A stretch of DNA of 64,000 nt from Hydractinia symbiolongicarpus (lineage: Eukaryota; Cnidaria; Hydrozoa; Anthoathecata; Hydractiniidae). The position numbers and the translations under genes are program-made. The DNA is taken from assembly GCF_029227915.1 (NCBI RefSeq), contig NC_079881.1, positions 2,232,001-2,296,000 on the forward strand. Direction: 5' to 3'. Positions 26,344-40,100 of this stretch are shown here, piece by piece; the stretch's first letter is position 1; each line of letters begins with the position of its first letter. The notes beneath the pieces were generated by a model. It worked only from the letters and a program-made list of their open reading frames with translations. It searched no databases and was not told the origin of the DNA.

Positions 26344-29300
26344 ATGTTGGTACGAATATGTGACGCAACCTTTGTAACTCAAACGGATTTATACCGCTAG
26401 AAAGTCAATGAAATGTAGTATTTGAAACTGTTACTCTTTATTCAGCGCATGCTAGCGGCCAGGATTGGTCCAACAGTAAGGAAAGACTGATTTATCTACA
26501 TTTTTAAATAAAGCGCTACCACGGAGCTTAATGTAATCGCTGAATTCCAGCCATCACGTCAAATTAAGAAGAAAGTTATTCCTTGGAGACCAATTTGCTC
26601 AACTGTCACATTTATAAGGACATAGTCCAGAGTCAGTTCAATTAAGTCCCACAGTCACTCGTTTCACTGTTAAAAGCAATACAACTTATTAAAATTGGAA
26701 GAAAATCACTAAATACATGTTGGTACGATTATGTGACGCAACCGTTGTAACTCAAACGGATTGACACCGTTAGAAAGTCAATGAAATGTAGTTTTTGAAA
26801 CTGTCTCTCTTTTTTCAGCGCGAATTAACGGCTAGGATTGGACCCACAGTAAAAACAGACTTATTTATCTTCATTTTTTAACAAAGAGTTACCACAGTGC
26901 CCACTGTAATCGCTGAGTTCCAGCAATCAAGTCAAATTAAGAAGAATGTTACTTCTTGTAGTCAAACTAGCTCATTTATCACATTCATAAGGTCAAAGTT
27001 CAAAATCAGTTCAATTAAGTCCCACAGTCAAACGTTTCACTGTTAAAAGCGATACAAGCTAGTATTATACGAATACTTTCGCTAAGTACATGTTGGTACG
27101 AATATGTGACGCAACCTTTGTAACTCAAACGGATTTATACCGCTAGAAAGTCAATGAAATGTAGTATTTGAAACTGTTCCTCTTTATTCAGCGCATGCTA
27201 GCGGCCAGGATTGGTCCAACAGTAAGAAAAGACTTATTTATCTAAATTTTTAAATAAAGCGCTACCACGGAGCTTAATGTAATCGCTGAATTCCAGCCAT
27301 CACGTCAAATTAAGAAGAAAGTTATTCCTTGGAGACCAATTGGCTCAACTGTCACATTTATAAGGACATAGTCCAGAGTCAGTTCAATTAATTCCCACAG
27401 TCACTCGTTTCACTGTTAAAAGCAATACAACTTATTAAAATTGGAAGAAAATCACTAAATACATGTTGGTACGAATATGTGACGCAACCGTTTTAACTCA
27501 AACGGATTGACACCGTTAGAAAGTCAGTGAAATGTAGTTTTTGAAACTGTCTCTCTTTTTTCAGCGCGAATTAACGGCTAGGATTGGTCCCACAGTAAAA
27601 ACAGACTTATTTATCTTCATTTTTTAACAAAGAGTTACCACAGTGCCCATTGTAATCGCTGAGTTCCAGCAATCAAGTCAAATTAAGAAGAATGTTACTT
27701 CTTGTAGTCAAACTAGCTCATTTATCACATTCATAAGGTCAAAGTTCAAAATCTGTTCAATTAAGTCCCACAGTCAAACGTTTCACTGTTAAAAGCGATA
27801 CAACCTAGTATTATACGAATACTTTCGCTAAGTACATGTTGGTACGAATATGTGACGCAACCTTTGTAACTCAAACGGATTTATACCGCTAGAAAGTCAA
27901 TGAAATGTAGTATTTGAAACTGTTCCTCTTTATTCAGCGCATGCTAGCGGCCAGGATTGGTCCAACAGTAAGAAAAGACTTATTTATCTAAATTTTTAAA
28001 TAAAGCGCCACCACGGAGCTTAATGTAATCGCTGAACTCCAGCCATCACGTCAAATTAAGAAGAAAGTTATTCTTTGGAGACCAATTGGCTCATCTGTCA
28101 CATTTATAAGGACATAGTCCAGAGTCAGTTCAATTAATTCCCACAGTCACTCGTTTCACTGTTAAAAGCAATACAACTTATTAAAATTGGAAGAAAATCA
28201 CTAAATACATGTTGGTACGAATATGTGACGCAACCGTTTTAACTCAAATGGATTGACAAAGTTAGAAAGTCAATGAAATGTAGTTTTTAAAACTGTCTCT
28301 CTTTTTTCAGCGCGAATTAACGGCTAGGATTGGTCCCACAGTAAAAACAGACTTATTTATCTTCATTTTTTAACAAAGAGTTACCACAGTGCCCACTGTA
28401 ATCGCTGAGTTCCAGCAAACAAGTCAAATTAAGAAGAATGTTACTTCTTGTAGTCAAACTAGCTCATTTATCACATTTATAAGGTCAAAATTCAAAATCA
28501 GTTCAATTAAGTCCCACAGTCAAACGTTTCACTGTTAAAAGCGATACAACCTAGTATTATACGAATACTTTCGCTAAGTACATGTTGGTACGAATATGTG
28601 ACGCAACCTTTGTAACTCAAACGGATTTATACCGCTAGAAAGTCAATGAAATGTAGTATTTGAAACTGTTCCTCTTTATTCAGCGCATGCTAGCGGCCAG
28701 GATTGGTCCAACAGTAAGAAAAGACTTATTTATCTAAATTTTTAAATAAAGCGCTACCACGGAGCTTAATGTAATCGCTAAATTCCAGCCATCACGTCAA
28801 ATTAAGAAGAAAGTTATTCCTTGGAGACCAATTGGCTCAACTGTCACATTTATAAGGACATAGTCCAGAGTCAGTTCAATTAATTCCCACAGTCACTCGT
28901 TTCACTGTTAAAAGCAATACAACTTATTAAAATTGGAAGAAAATCACTAAATACATGTTGCTACGAATATGTGACGCAACCGTTGTAACTCAAACGGATT
29001 GACACCGTTAGAAAGTCAATGAAATGTAGTTTTTGAAACTGTCTCTCTTTTTTCAGCGCGAATTAACGGCTAGGATTGGTCCCACAGTAAAAACAGACTT
29101 ATTTATCTTCATTTTTTAACAAAGAGTTACCACAGTGCCCACTGTAATCGCTGAGTTCCAGCAATCAAGTCAAATTAAGAAGAATGTTACTTCTTGTAGT
29201 CAAACTAGCTCATTTATCACATTCATAAGGTCAAAGTTCAAAATCAGTTCAATTAAGTCCCACAGTCAAACGTTTCACTGTTAAAAGCGATACAACCTAG

Positions 29301-30023
29301 TATTATACGAATACTTTCGCTAAGTACATGTTGGTACGAATATGTGACGCAACCTTTGTAACTCAAACGGATTTATACCGCTAGAAAGTCAATGAAATGT
29401 AGTATTTGAAACTGTTCCTCTTTATTCAGCGCATGCTAGCGGCCAGGATTGGTCCAACAGTAAGAAAAGACTTATTTATCTAAATTTTTAAATAAAGCGC
29501 TACCACGGATCTTAATGTAATCGCTGAATTCCAGCCATCACGTCAAATTAAGAAGAAAGTTATTCCTTGGAGACCAATTGGCTCAACTGTCACATTTATA
29601 AGGACATAGTCCAGAGTCAGTTCAATTAATTCCCACAGTCACTCGTTTCACTGTTAAAAGCAATACAACTTATTAAAATTGGAAGAAAATCACTAAATAC
29701 ATGTTGGTACGAATATGTGACGCAACCGTTGTAACTCAAACGGATTGACATCGTTAGAAAGTCAATGAAATGTAGTTTTTGAAACTGTCTCTCTTTCTTC
29801 AGAGCGAATTAACGGCTAGGATTGGTCCCACAGTAAAAACAGACTTATTTATCTTCATTTTTAACAAAGAGTTACCACAGTGCCCACTGTAATCGCTGAG
29901 TTCCACCAATTATCACATTTATAAGATCAAAGTTCAAAATCAGTTCAATTAAGTCCCACAGTCAAACGTTTCACTGTTAAAAGCGATGCAACCTAGTATT
30001 ATACGAATACTTTCGCTAAGTAC
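26344..30023 (+). repeat. Tandem 2-mer HOR, 746 bp x 5
   Basis: Dimer starts lie at 26344, 27090, 27836, 28582 and 29328, each exactly 746 bp apart. The marker CAACCTTTGTAACTC is present in every copy (TTTG at 26371, 27117, 27863, 28609 and 29355). The fifth copy is 696 bp because 50 bp are missing near 29911. This is the most regular stretch of the window: indels are almost absent between copies and only scattered substitutions separate them. Confidence 0.88.
29700..30023 (+). repeat. Monomer with 50-bp internal deletion
   Basis: Near 29911 the sequence reads TTCCACCAATTATCACATTT, whereas related units (for example at 40258) continue from CACCAATCAAGTC through the GAAGAATGTTACTTC segment before reaching TTATCACATTT. 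The loss is 50 bp, judged from the shortened dimer spacing (696 against 746 bp). The short match CAAT/TTAT at the edges would fit replication slippage. Confidence 0.8.
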
Positions 30024-33000
30024 ATGTTGGTAGGAATATGTGACGCAACCGTTGTAACTCAAACGGATTTATACCGCTAGAAAGTCAATGAAATGTAGTA
30101 TTTGAAACTGTTCCTCTTTATTCAGCGCATGCTAGCGGCCAGGATTGGTCCAACAGTAAGAAAAGACTTATTTATCTAAATTTTTAAATAAAGCGCTACC
30201 ACGGAGCTTAATGTAATTGCTGAATTCCAGCCATCACGTCAAATTAAGAAGAAAGTTATTCCTTGGAGACCAATTGGCTCATCTGTCACATTTATAAGGA
30301 CATAGTCAAGAGTCAGTTCAATTAAGTCCCACAGTCACTCGTTTCACTGTTAAAAGCAATACAACTTATTAAAATTGGAAGAAAGTCACTAAATACATGT
30401 TGGTACGAATATGTGACGCAACCGTTGTAACTCAAACGGATTGACACCGTTAGAAAGTCAATGAAATGTAGTTTTTGAAACTGTTCCTCATTATTCAGCG
30501 CGAATTAACGGCTAGGATTGGTCCCACAGTAAAAACAGACTTATTTATCTTCATTTTTTAACAAAGATTTACCACAGTGCCCACTGTAATCGCTGAGTTC
30601 CAGCAATCAAGTCAAATTAAGAAGAATGTTACTTCTTGTAGTCAAACTGGCTCATTTATCACATTCATAAGGTGAAAGTCCAAAATCAGTTCAATTAAGT
30701 CCCACAGTCAAATGTTTCAATGTTAAAAGCGATGCAAGCTAGTAATATCCGAATACTATCGCTAAATACATGTGGGGACGAATATGTGACGCAACAGTTG
30801 TAACTCAAGCGGATTGATACCGTTAGAAAGTCAATGAAATGTAGTTTTTGAAACTGTCGCTATTTCTTCAGCGCGTGCTAACGGCCAGGATTAGTCCCAC
30901 AGTAAAAAAAGACTTATTTATCTAAATTTTTAAATAAAGCACTACCACAGCGCCCAGTGTAATCGCTGAATTCCAGCAATCATGTCGAATTAAGAAAAAT
31001 GTTATTCCTTGGTGGCCAATTGGCTCATTTATCGCATTTACAAGGTCACAGCCCAGAATCAGTTCAATTAAGTCCCACAGTCAATCGTTTCACTGTTAAA
31101 AGCGATGCAATTTAGTCACATCGGAAAAAAATCATTAAATACATGTTGGTACGAATATGTGACGCAACCGTTGTAACTCAAACGGATTAACACCTTTAGA
31201 AAGTCAATGAAATGTAGTTTTTGAATCTGTTCCTCTTTATTCAGCGCATGCTAACGGCCAGGATTGGTCCAACAGTAAGAAAAGACTTATTTATCTAAAT
31301 TTTTAAATAAAGCTCTACCACAGGGCTTAATGTAATCGCTGAATTCCAGCCATCACGTCAAATTAAGAAGGAAGTTATTCCTTGGAGACCAATTGGCTCA
31401 TCTGTCACATTTATAAACACATAGTCCAGAGTCAGTTCAATTAATTCCCACAGTCACTCGTTTCACTGTTAAAAGCAATACAACTTAGTAAAATTGGAAG
31501 AAAATCACTAAATACATGTTGGTACGAATATGTGACGCAACCGTTGTAACTCAAGCGGATTGATACCGTTAGAAAGTCAATGAAATGTAGTTTTTGAAAC
31601 TGTCGCTATTTCTTCAGCGCGCGATAACGGCTAGGATTGGTCCCACAGTAAAAAATTTTTTTTAAATTTTTAAATGAAGTGCTACCACAGCGCCCAGTGT
31701 AATCGCTGAATTCCAGCAATCAAGTCAAATTAACAAGAATGTTACTTCTTGTACTCAAACTGGCTCATTTATCACATTTATAAGGTCAAAGTCCAAAATC
31801 AGTTCAATTAAGTCCCACAGTTAATCGTTTCACTGTTAAAGGCGATGCAACCTAGTAATATCAGAATACTATCGCTAAATACATGTTGGTACGAATATGT
31901 GACGCAACCGTTGTAACTCAAACGGATTGATACCGCCAAGAAGTCGATGAAATGTAGTTTTTGAAACTGTCGCTATTTCTTCAGCGCGCGATAACGGCTA
32001 GGATTGGTCCGACAGTAAAAAATGACCTTTTTATTTAAATTTTTAAATAAAGTGCTACCACAGCGCCTAGTGTAAGCGCTGAGTTCCGGCAATCATGTAA
32101 AATTAAGAAGAATGTTACTTCTTGGGTCCAGTTGGCTCACTTATCACATTTATAAGGTCACAGTCCAAAGTTAGTTCAATTAAGTTCCACAGTCAATCGT
32201 TTCACTGTTAAAAGCAATATAACTTAGTAATATCGATATCACTAAATACAGGTTGGTACGAATATGTGACGCAACCGTTGTAACTCAAACGGATTGATAC
32301 TGCCAAGAAGTCATTGAAATGAGGTTTTTGAGAATGTCTCTATCTCTTCAGCGCGTGCTAACGGCCAGTATTAGTCCCACAGTAGAAAAAGACTTAATTA
32401 TCTAAATTTTTAAATAAAGCGCTACCACAGAGCTTAATGTAATCGCTGAATTCCAGCCATCACGTCAACTTAAGAAGAACGTTATTCCTTCCAGACCAAT
32501 TGGCTCATCTGTCAAATTTATAAGGACAAAGTCCAGAGTCAGTTCAATTAATTCCCACAGTCACTCGTTTCACTGTTAAAAGCAATACAACTTAGTAAAA
32601 TTGAAGGAAAATCACTAAATACATGTTGGTACGAATATGTGACGCAACTGTTGTAACTCAAACGGATTGACACCGTTAGAAAGTCAATGAAATGTAGTTT
32701 TTGAAACTGTCTCTCTTTCTTCAGCGCGAATTAACGGCTAGGATTGGTCCCACAGTAAAAACAGACTTATTTATCTTCATTTTTTAACAAAGAGTTACCA
32801 CAGTGCCCACTGTAATCGCTGAGTTCCAGCAATCAAGTCAAATTAAGAAGAATGTTACTTCTTGTTGTCAAACTGGCTCATTTATCACATTTATAAGACT
32901 AAAGTTCAAAATCAGTTCAATTAAGTCCCACAGTCAAACGTTTTACTGTTAAAAGCGATGCAACCTAGTATTATACGAACACTTTCGCTAAGTACATGTT

Positions 33001-34579
33001 GGTACGAATATGTGACGCAATCGTTGTAACTCAAACGGATTTATACCGCTAGAAAGTCAATGAAATCTAGTATTTGAAACTGTTCCTCTTTATTCAGCGC
33101 ATGCTAACGGCGAGGATTGGTCCAACAGTAAGAAAAGACTTAATTATCTAAATTTGTAAATAAAGCGCTACAACGGAGCTTAATGTAATCGCTGAATTCC
33201 AGCCATCACGTCAAATTAAGAAGAAATTTATTCCTTGGAGACCAATTGGCTCATCTGTCACATTTATAAGGACATAGTCCAGAGTCAGTTCAATTAATTC
33301 CCACAGTCACTCGTTTCACTGTTAAAAGCAATACAACTTAGTATAATTGAAGGAAAATCACTAAATACATGTTGGTACGAATATGTGACGCAACTGTTGT
33401 AACTTAAACGGATTGACACCGTTAGAAAGTCAATGAAATGTAGTTTTTGAAACTGTCTCTCTTTCTTCAGCGCGAATTAACGGCTAGGATTGGTCCCACA
33501 GTAAAAACAGACTTATTTATCTTCATTTTTTAACAAAGAGTTACCACAGTGCTCACTGTAATCGCTGAGTTTCAGCAATCAAGTCAAATTGAGAAGAATG
33601 TTACTTCTTGTAGTCAAACTGGCTCATTTATCACATTCATAAGGTCAAAGTCCAAAATCAGTTCAATTAAGTCCCACAGTCAAATGTTTCAATGTTAAAA
33701 GCGATGCAACCTAGTAATATCCGAATACCATCGCTAAATACATTTGGGGACGAATATGTGACGCAACAGTTGTAACTCAAGCGGATTGATAACGTTAGAA
33801 AGTCAATGAAATGTAGTTTTTGAAACTGTCGCTATTTCTTCAGCGCGCGATAACGGCTAGGATTGGTCCCACAGTAAAAAATGACTTTTTTATATAAATT
33901 TTTAAATGAAGTGCTACCACAGCGCCCAGCGCAATCGCTGAATTCCGGCAATCATGTTAAATTAAGAAGAATGTTATTTCTTGGGTCCAGTTAGCTTATT
34001 TATAACATTTATAAGGTCACAGTCCAAAGTTAGTTCTATTAAGTCCCACAGTCAATCGTTTCACTGTTAAAGGCGATGCAACCTAGTAATATCAGAATAC
34101 TATCGCTAAATACATGTTGATACGAATATGTGACGCAAGCGTTGTAACTCAAACGGATTGATACCGCCAAGAAGTCGATGAAATGTAGTTTTTGAGAATG
34201 TCTCTATTTCTTCAGCGCGTGCTAACGGCCTGGATTAGTCCCACAGTAAAAAAAGACTTATTTATCTAAATTTTAAGTAAAGCACTACCACAGCGCCCAG
34301 TGTAATCGCTGAATTACAGCAATCATGTCGAATTAGGAAAAATGTTATTCCTTGGTGCCCAATTGGTTCATTTATCGCATTTACAAGGTCACAGTCCAGA
34401 ATCAGTTCAATTAAGTCCAACAGTCAATCGTTTCACTGTTAAAAGCGATGCAACTTAGTCACATTGGAAAAAAATCACTAAATACATGTTGGTACGAATA
34501 TTTGACGCAACCGTTGTAACTCAAACGGATTAACACCGTTAGAAAGTCAATGAAATGTAGTTTTTGAAACCATCTTTGT

Positions 34580-35350
34580 TTATTCAGCGCGAAATAACGG
34601 CTGGGATTGCTTCCGCAGTAAAAAGTGACTTACTTAACTTAATTTTTAAATAAAAGCTACCACAGTGCCCAGTGCAATCGCTGAGTTCCAGCAATCAAGT
34701 CAAATTAAGAAGAATGTTACTTCTTGTACTCCAACTGTCTCATTTATCACATTTATAAGGTCAAAGTCCAAATTCAGTTCAATTAATCCCACAGTCAATC
34801 GTTTCACTGTTAAAGGTGATGCAACCTAGTAATATCCGAATACTATCGCTAAATACATGTTGATACGAATGTGTGACGCAGCCGTTGTAACTCAAACGGA
34901 TTGATACCGCCAAGAAGTCGATGAAATGTAGTTTTTGAGAATGTCTCTATTTTTTCAGTGCGAACTAATGGCTGGGATTGGTCCAACAGTAAAAAAATGA
35001 CTTATTTAACTTAATTTTTAAATAAAACTCTACCACAGCGCCCACTGCAATCGCTGAGTTTCAGCAATCAAGTCAAATTAAGAAAAATATTACTTATTGT
35101 AGTCAAATTGGTTAATTTATCGCATTTACAAGGTCACAGTCCAGAATCAGCTCAATTAAGTCCCACAGTCAAACGTGTCACTGTTAAATGCGATGCAACC
35201 TAGTAATATCCGAATACTATCGCTAAATACATGTGGGGACGAATATGTGACGCAACCGTTGTAACTCAAACGGATTAACACCGTTAGAAAGTCAATGAAA
35301 TGTAGTTTTTGAAACCGTCTTTGTTTATTCAGCGCGAACTAACGGCTGAG
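34580..35350 (+). repeat. Islet of monomers resembling the right-hand array
   Basis: Two consecutive monomers here carry the AT-rich middle ATTTAACTTAATTTTTAAATAAAA (near 34630) or the same followed by CTCTACC (near 35000). That type is otherwise seen only in the array right of 58951 (for example near 59395 and 62750). Neighbouring units on both sides are of the common ATTTATCTAAATTTTT and ATTTATCTTCATTTTTT types. Confidence 0.65.
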
Positions 35351-35660
35351 ATTGCTCCCACAGTAAAAACAGACTTATTTATCTTCATTTTTTAACAAAG
35401 AGTTACCACAGTGCCCACTGTAATCGCTGAGTTTCAGCAATCAAGTCAAATTAAGAAGAATGTTACTTCTTGTAATCAAACTGGCTCATTTATCACATTC
35501 ATCAGGTCAAAGTTCAAAATAAGTTCAATTAAGTCCCACAGTCAAACGTTTCACTGTTAAAAGCGATGCAACCTAGTATTATACGAATACTTTCGCTAAG
35601 TACATGTTGGTACGAATATGTGACGCAACCGTTGAAACTCAAACGGATTTATACCGCTAG

Positions 35661-37145
35661 AAAGTAAATGAAATGTAGTATTTGAAACTGTTTCTCTTTA
35701 TTCAGCGCATGTTAACGGCCAGTATTGGTCCAACAGTAAGAAAAGACTTATTTATCTAAATTTTTAAATAAAGCGCCAACACAGAGCTTAATGTATTCGC
35801 TGAATTCCAGCCATCACGTCAAATTAAGAAGAAAGTTATTCCTTGGAGACCAATTGGCTCATCTGTCACATTTATAAGGACATAGTCCAGAGTCAGTTCA
35901 TTTAATTCCCACAGTCACTCGTTTCACTGTTAAAAGCAATACAACTTAGTAAAACTGGAAGAAAATCACTAAATACATGTTGGTACGAATATGTGACGCA
36001 ACCGTTGTAACTCAAACGGATTGACAGCGTTAGAAAGTCAATGAAATGTAGTTTTTGAAACTGTCTCTCTTTCTTCAGAGCGAATTAACGGCTAGGATTG
36101 GTCCCACAGTAAAAACAGACTTATTTATCTTTATTTTTTAACAAAGAGTTACCACAGTGCCCATCGTAATCGCTGAGTTCCACCAATCAAGTCAAATTAA
36201 GAAGAATGTTACTTCTTGCAGTCAAACTGGCTCATTTATCACATTCATAAGGTCAAAGTCCAAAATCAGTTCAATTAAGTCCCACAGTCAAATGTTTCAA
36301 TGTTAAAAGCGATGCAACCTAGTAATATCCGAATACTATCGCTAAATACATGTGGGGACGAATATGTGACGCAACAGTTGTAACTCAAGCGGATTGATAC
36401 CGCTAGAAAGTAAATGAAATGTAGTATTTGAAACTGTTTCTCTTTATTCAGCGCATGTTAACGGCCAGGATTGGTCCAACAGTAAGAAAAGACTTATTTA
36501 TCTAAATTTTTAAATAAAGCGCCAACACAGAGCTTAATGTATTCGCTGAATTCCAGCCATCACGTCAAATTAAGAAGAAAGTTATTCCTTGGAGACCAAT
36601 TGGCTCATCTGTCACATTTATAAGGACATAGTCCAGAGTCAGTTCATTTAATTCCCACAGTCACTCGTTTCACTGTTAAAAGCAATACAACTTAGTAAAA
36701 CTGGAAGAAAATCACTAAATACATGTTGGTACGAATATGTGACGCAACCGTTGTAACTCAAACGGATTGACAGCGTTAGAAAGTCAATGAAATGTAGTTT
36801 TTGAAACTGTCTCTCTTTCTTCAGAGCGAATTAACGGCTAGGATTGGTCCCACAGTAAAAACAGACTTATTTATCTTTATTTTTTAACAAAGAGTTACCA
36901 CAGTGCCCATCGTAATCGCTGAGTTCCACCAATCAAGTCAAATTAAGAAGAATGTTACTTCTTGCAGTCAAACTGGCTCATTTATCACATTCATAAGGTC
37001 AAAGTCCAAAATCAGTTCAATTAAGTCCCACAGTCAAATGTTTCAATGTTAAAAGCGATGCAACCTAGTAATATCCGAATACTATCGCTAAATACATGTG
37101 GGGACGAATATGTGACGCAACAGTTGTAACTCAAGCGGATTGATA
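35661..37145 (+). repeat. Very recent 746-bp tandem duplication with chimeric monomer
   Basis: Bases 35661-36399 and 36407-37145 are offset by 746 bp and nearly identical. The only difference I found is CCAGTATTGG against CCAGGATTGG. Shared rare variants include GCGCCAACACAG, AATGTATTCGC and ATCTTTATTTTTT. At 36380-36407 the unit starts as a CAAGCGGATTGATACCG type and changes within a few bases to the CTAGAAAGTAAATG type, so the exchange point of the unequal crossover can be placed in that short interval. Confidence 0.88.
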
Positions 37146-40100
37146 CCGTTAGAAAGTCAATGAAATGTAGTTTTTGAAACTGTCGCTATTTCTTCAGCGC
37201 GCGATAACGGCTAGGATTAGTGCCACAGTAAAAAATGACTTTTTTATTTAAATTTTTAAATGAAGTGCTACCACAGCGCCCAGCATAATCGCTGAGTTCC
37301 GGCAATCATGTCAAATTAAGAAGAAAGTTATTTCTTGGGTCCAGTTGGCTCATCTGTCACATTTATAAGGACATAGTCCAGAGTCAGTTCAATTAATTCC
37401 CACAGTCACTCGTTTCACTGTTAAAAGCAATACAACTTAGTAAAATTGGAAGAAAATCACTAAATACTACGAATATGTGACGCAACCGTTGTCACTCAAA
37501 CGGATTGACACCGTTAGAAAGTCAATGAAATGTAGTTTTTGAAACTGTCTCTCTTTCTTCAGCGCGAATTAACGGCTAGGATTAGTCACACAGTAAAAAC
37601 AGACTTATTTATCTTCATTTTTTAACAAAGAGTTACCACACTGTAATCGCTGAGTTCCAGCAATCAAGTCAAATTAAGAAAAATGTTACTTCTTGTAGTC
37701 AAACTGGCGCATTTATCATATTCATAAGGTCAAAGTCCAAAATCAGTTCAATTAAGTCCCACAGTCAAATGTTTCAATGTTAAAAGCGATGCAACCTAGT
37801 AATATCCGAATACTATCGCTAAATACATGTGGGGACGAATATGTGACGCAACAGTTGTAACTCAAGCGGATTGATACCGTTAGAAAGTCAATGAAATGTT
37901 GTTTTTGAAACTGTCGCTATTTCTTCAGCGCGTGCTAACGGCCAGGATTAGTCCCACAGTAAAAAAAGACTTATTTATCTAAATTTTCAAATAAAGCACT
38001 ACCACAGCTCCCAGTGTAATCGCTGAATTCCAGCCATCACGTCAAATTAAGAAGATAGTTATTCCTTGGAGACCAATTGGCTCATCTGTCACATTTATAA
38101 AGACATAGTCCATAGTCAGTTCAATTAATTCCCACAGTCACTCGTTTCATTGTTAAAAGCAATACAACTTAGTAAAATTGGAAGAAAATCACTAAATACA
38201 TGTTGGTACGAATATGTGACGCAACCGTTGTAACTCAAACGGATTGACACCGTTAAAAAGTCAATGAAATGTAGTTTTTGAAACTGTCTCTCTTTCTTCA
38301 GCGCGAATTAACGGCTAGGATTGGTCCCACGGTAAAAACAGACTTATTTATCTTCATTTTTTAACAAAGAGTTACCACACTGACCACTGTAATCGCTGAG
38401 TTCCAGCAATCAAGTCAAATTAAGAAGAATGTTACTTCTTGTAGTCAAACTGGCTCATTTATCATATTCATAAGGTCAAAGTCCAAAATCAGTTCAATTA
38501 AGTCCCACAGTCAAACGTTTCACTGTTAAAAGCGATGCAACCTAGTATTATACGAATACTTTCGCTAAGTACATGTTGGGACGAATATGTGACGCAACAG
38601 TTGTAACTCAAGCGGATTGATACCGTTAGAAAGTCAATGAAATGTAGTTTTTGAAGCTGTCGCTATTTCTTCAGCGCGCGATAACGGCTAGGATTGGTCC
38701 CACAGTAAAAAATGACTTTTTTATTTAAATTTTTAAATGAAGTGCTACCACAGCGCCCAGCGTAATCGCTGAGTTCCGGCAATCATGTCAAATTAAGAAG
38801 AATGTTATTTCTTGGGTGCAGTTGGCTCATTTATAACATTTAACAGGTCACAGTCCAAAGTTAGTTCAATTAAGTCCCACAGTCAATCGTTACACTGTTA
38901 AAGGCGATGCAACCTAGTAATATCAGAATGCTATCGCTAAATACATGTTGATACGAATATATGACGCAACCGTTGTAACTCAAACGGATTGATACCGCCA
39001 AGAAGTCGATGAAATGTAGTTTTTGAGAGTGTCTCTATTTCTTCAGCGCGTGCTAACGGCCAGGATTAATCCTACAGTAAAAAAAGTCTTATTTAACTAA
39101 ATTTTTAAATAAAGCGCTACCACGGAGCTTAATGTAATCGCTGAATTCCAGCCATCATGTCAAACTAAGAAGAAAGTTATTCCTTGGAGACCAATGGGCT
39201 TATCTGTCACATTTATAAGGACATAGTCCAGAGTCAGTTCAATTAAGTTCCACAGTCACTCGTTTCACTGTTAAAAGCAATTCAACTTAGTAAAATTGGA
39301 AGAAAATCACTAAATACTACGAATATGTGACGCAACCGTTGTCACTCAAACGGATTGATACCGCCAAAAAGTCGATGAAATGTAGTTTTTGAGAATGTCT
39401 CTACTTCTTCAGCGCGTGCTAACGGCCAGGATTAGTCCCACAGTAAAAAAAGACTTATTTATCTGAATTTTTAAATAAAACGCTTCCACAGTGCCCATTG
39501 CAATCACTGAGTTCCAGCAATCAAGTCAAATTTAGAAGAATGTTACTTCTTGTACTCAAACTGACTCATCTATCACATTTATAAGATCAAAGTTCAAAAT
39601 CAGTTCAATTAAGTCCCACAGTCAAACGTTTCACTGTTAAAAGCGATGCAACCTAGTATTATACGAATACTTTCGCTAAGTACATGTTGGTAGGAATATG
39701 TGACGCAACCGTTGTAACTCAAACGGATTTATACCGCTAGAAAGTCAAATAAATGTAGTATTTGAAACTGTTCCTCTTTATTCAGCGCATGCTAGCGGCC
39801 AGGATTGGTCCAACAGTAAGAAAAGACCTATTTATCTAAATTTTTAAATAAAGCGCTACCACGGAGCTTAATGTAATCGCTGAATTCCAGCCATCACGTC
39901 AAATTAAGAAGAAAGTTATTCTTTGGAGACCAATTGGCTCATCTGTCACATTTATAAGGACATAGTCCAGAGTCAGTCAATTAATTCCCACAATCACTCG
40001 TTTCACTGTTAAAAGCAATACAACTTATTAAAATTGGAAGAAAATCACTAAATACATGTTGGTACGAATATGTGACGCAACCGTTGTAACTCAAACGGAT

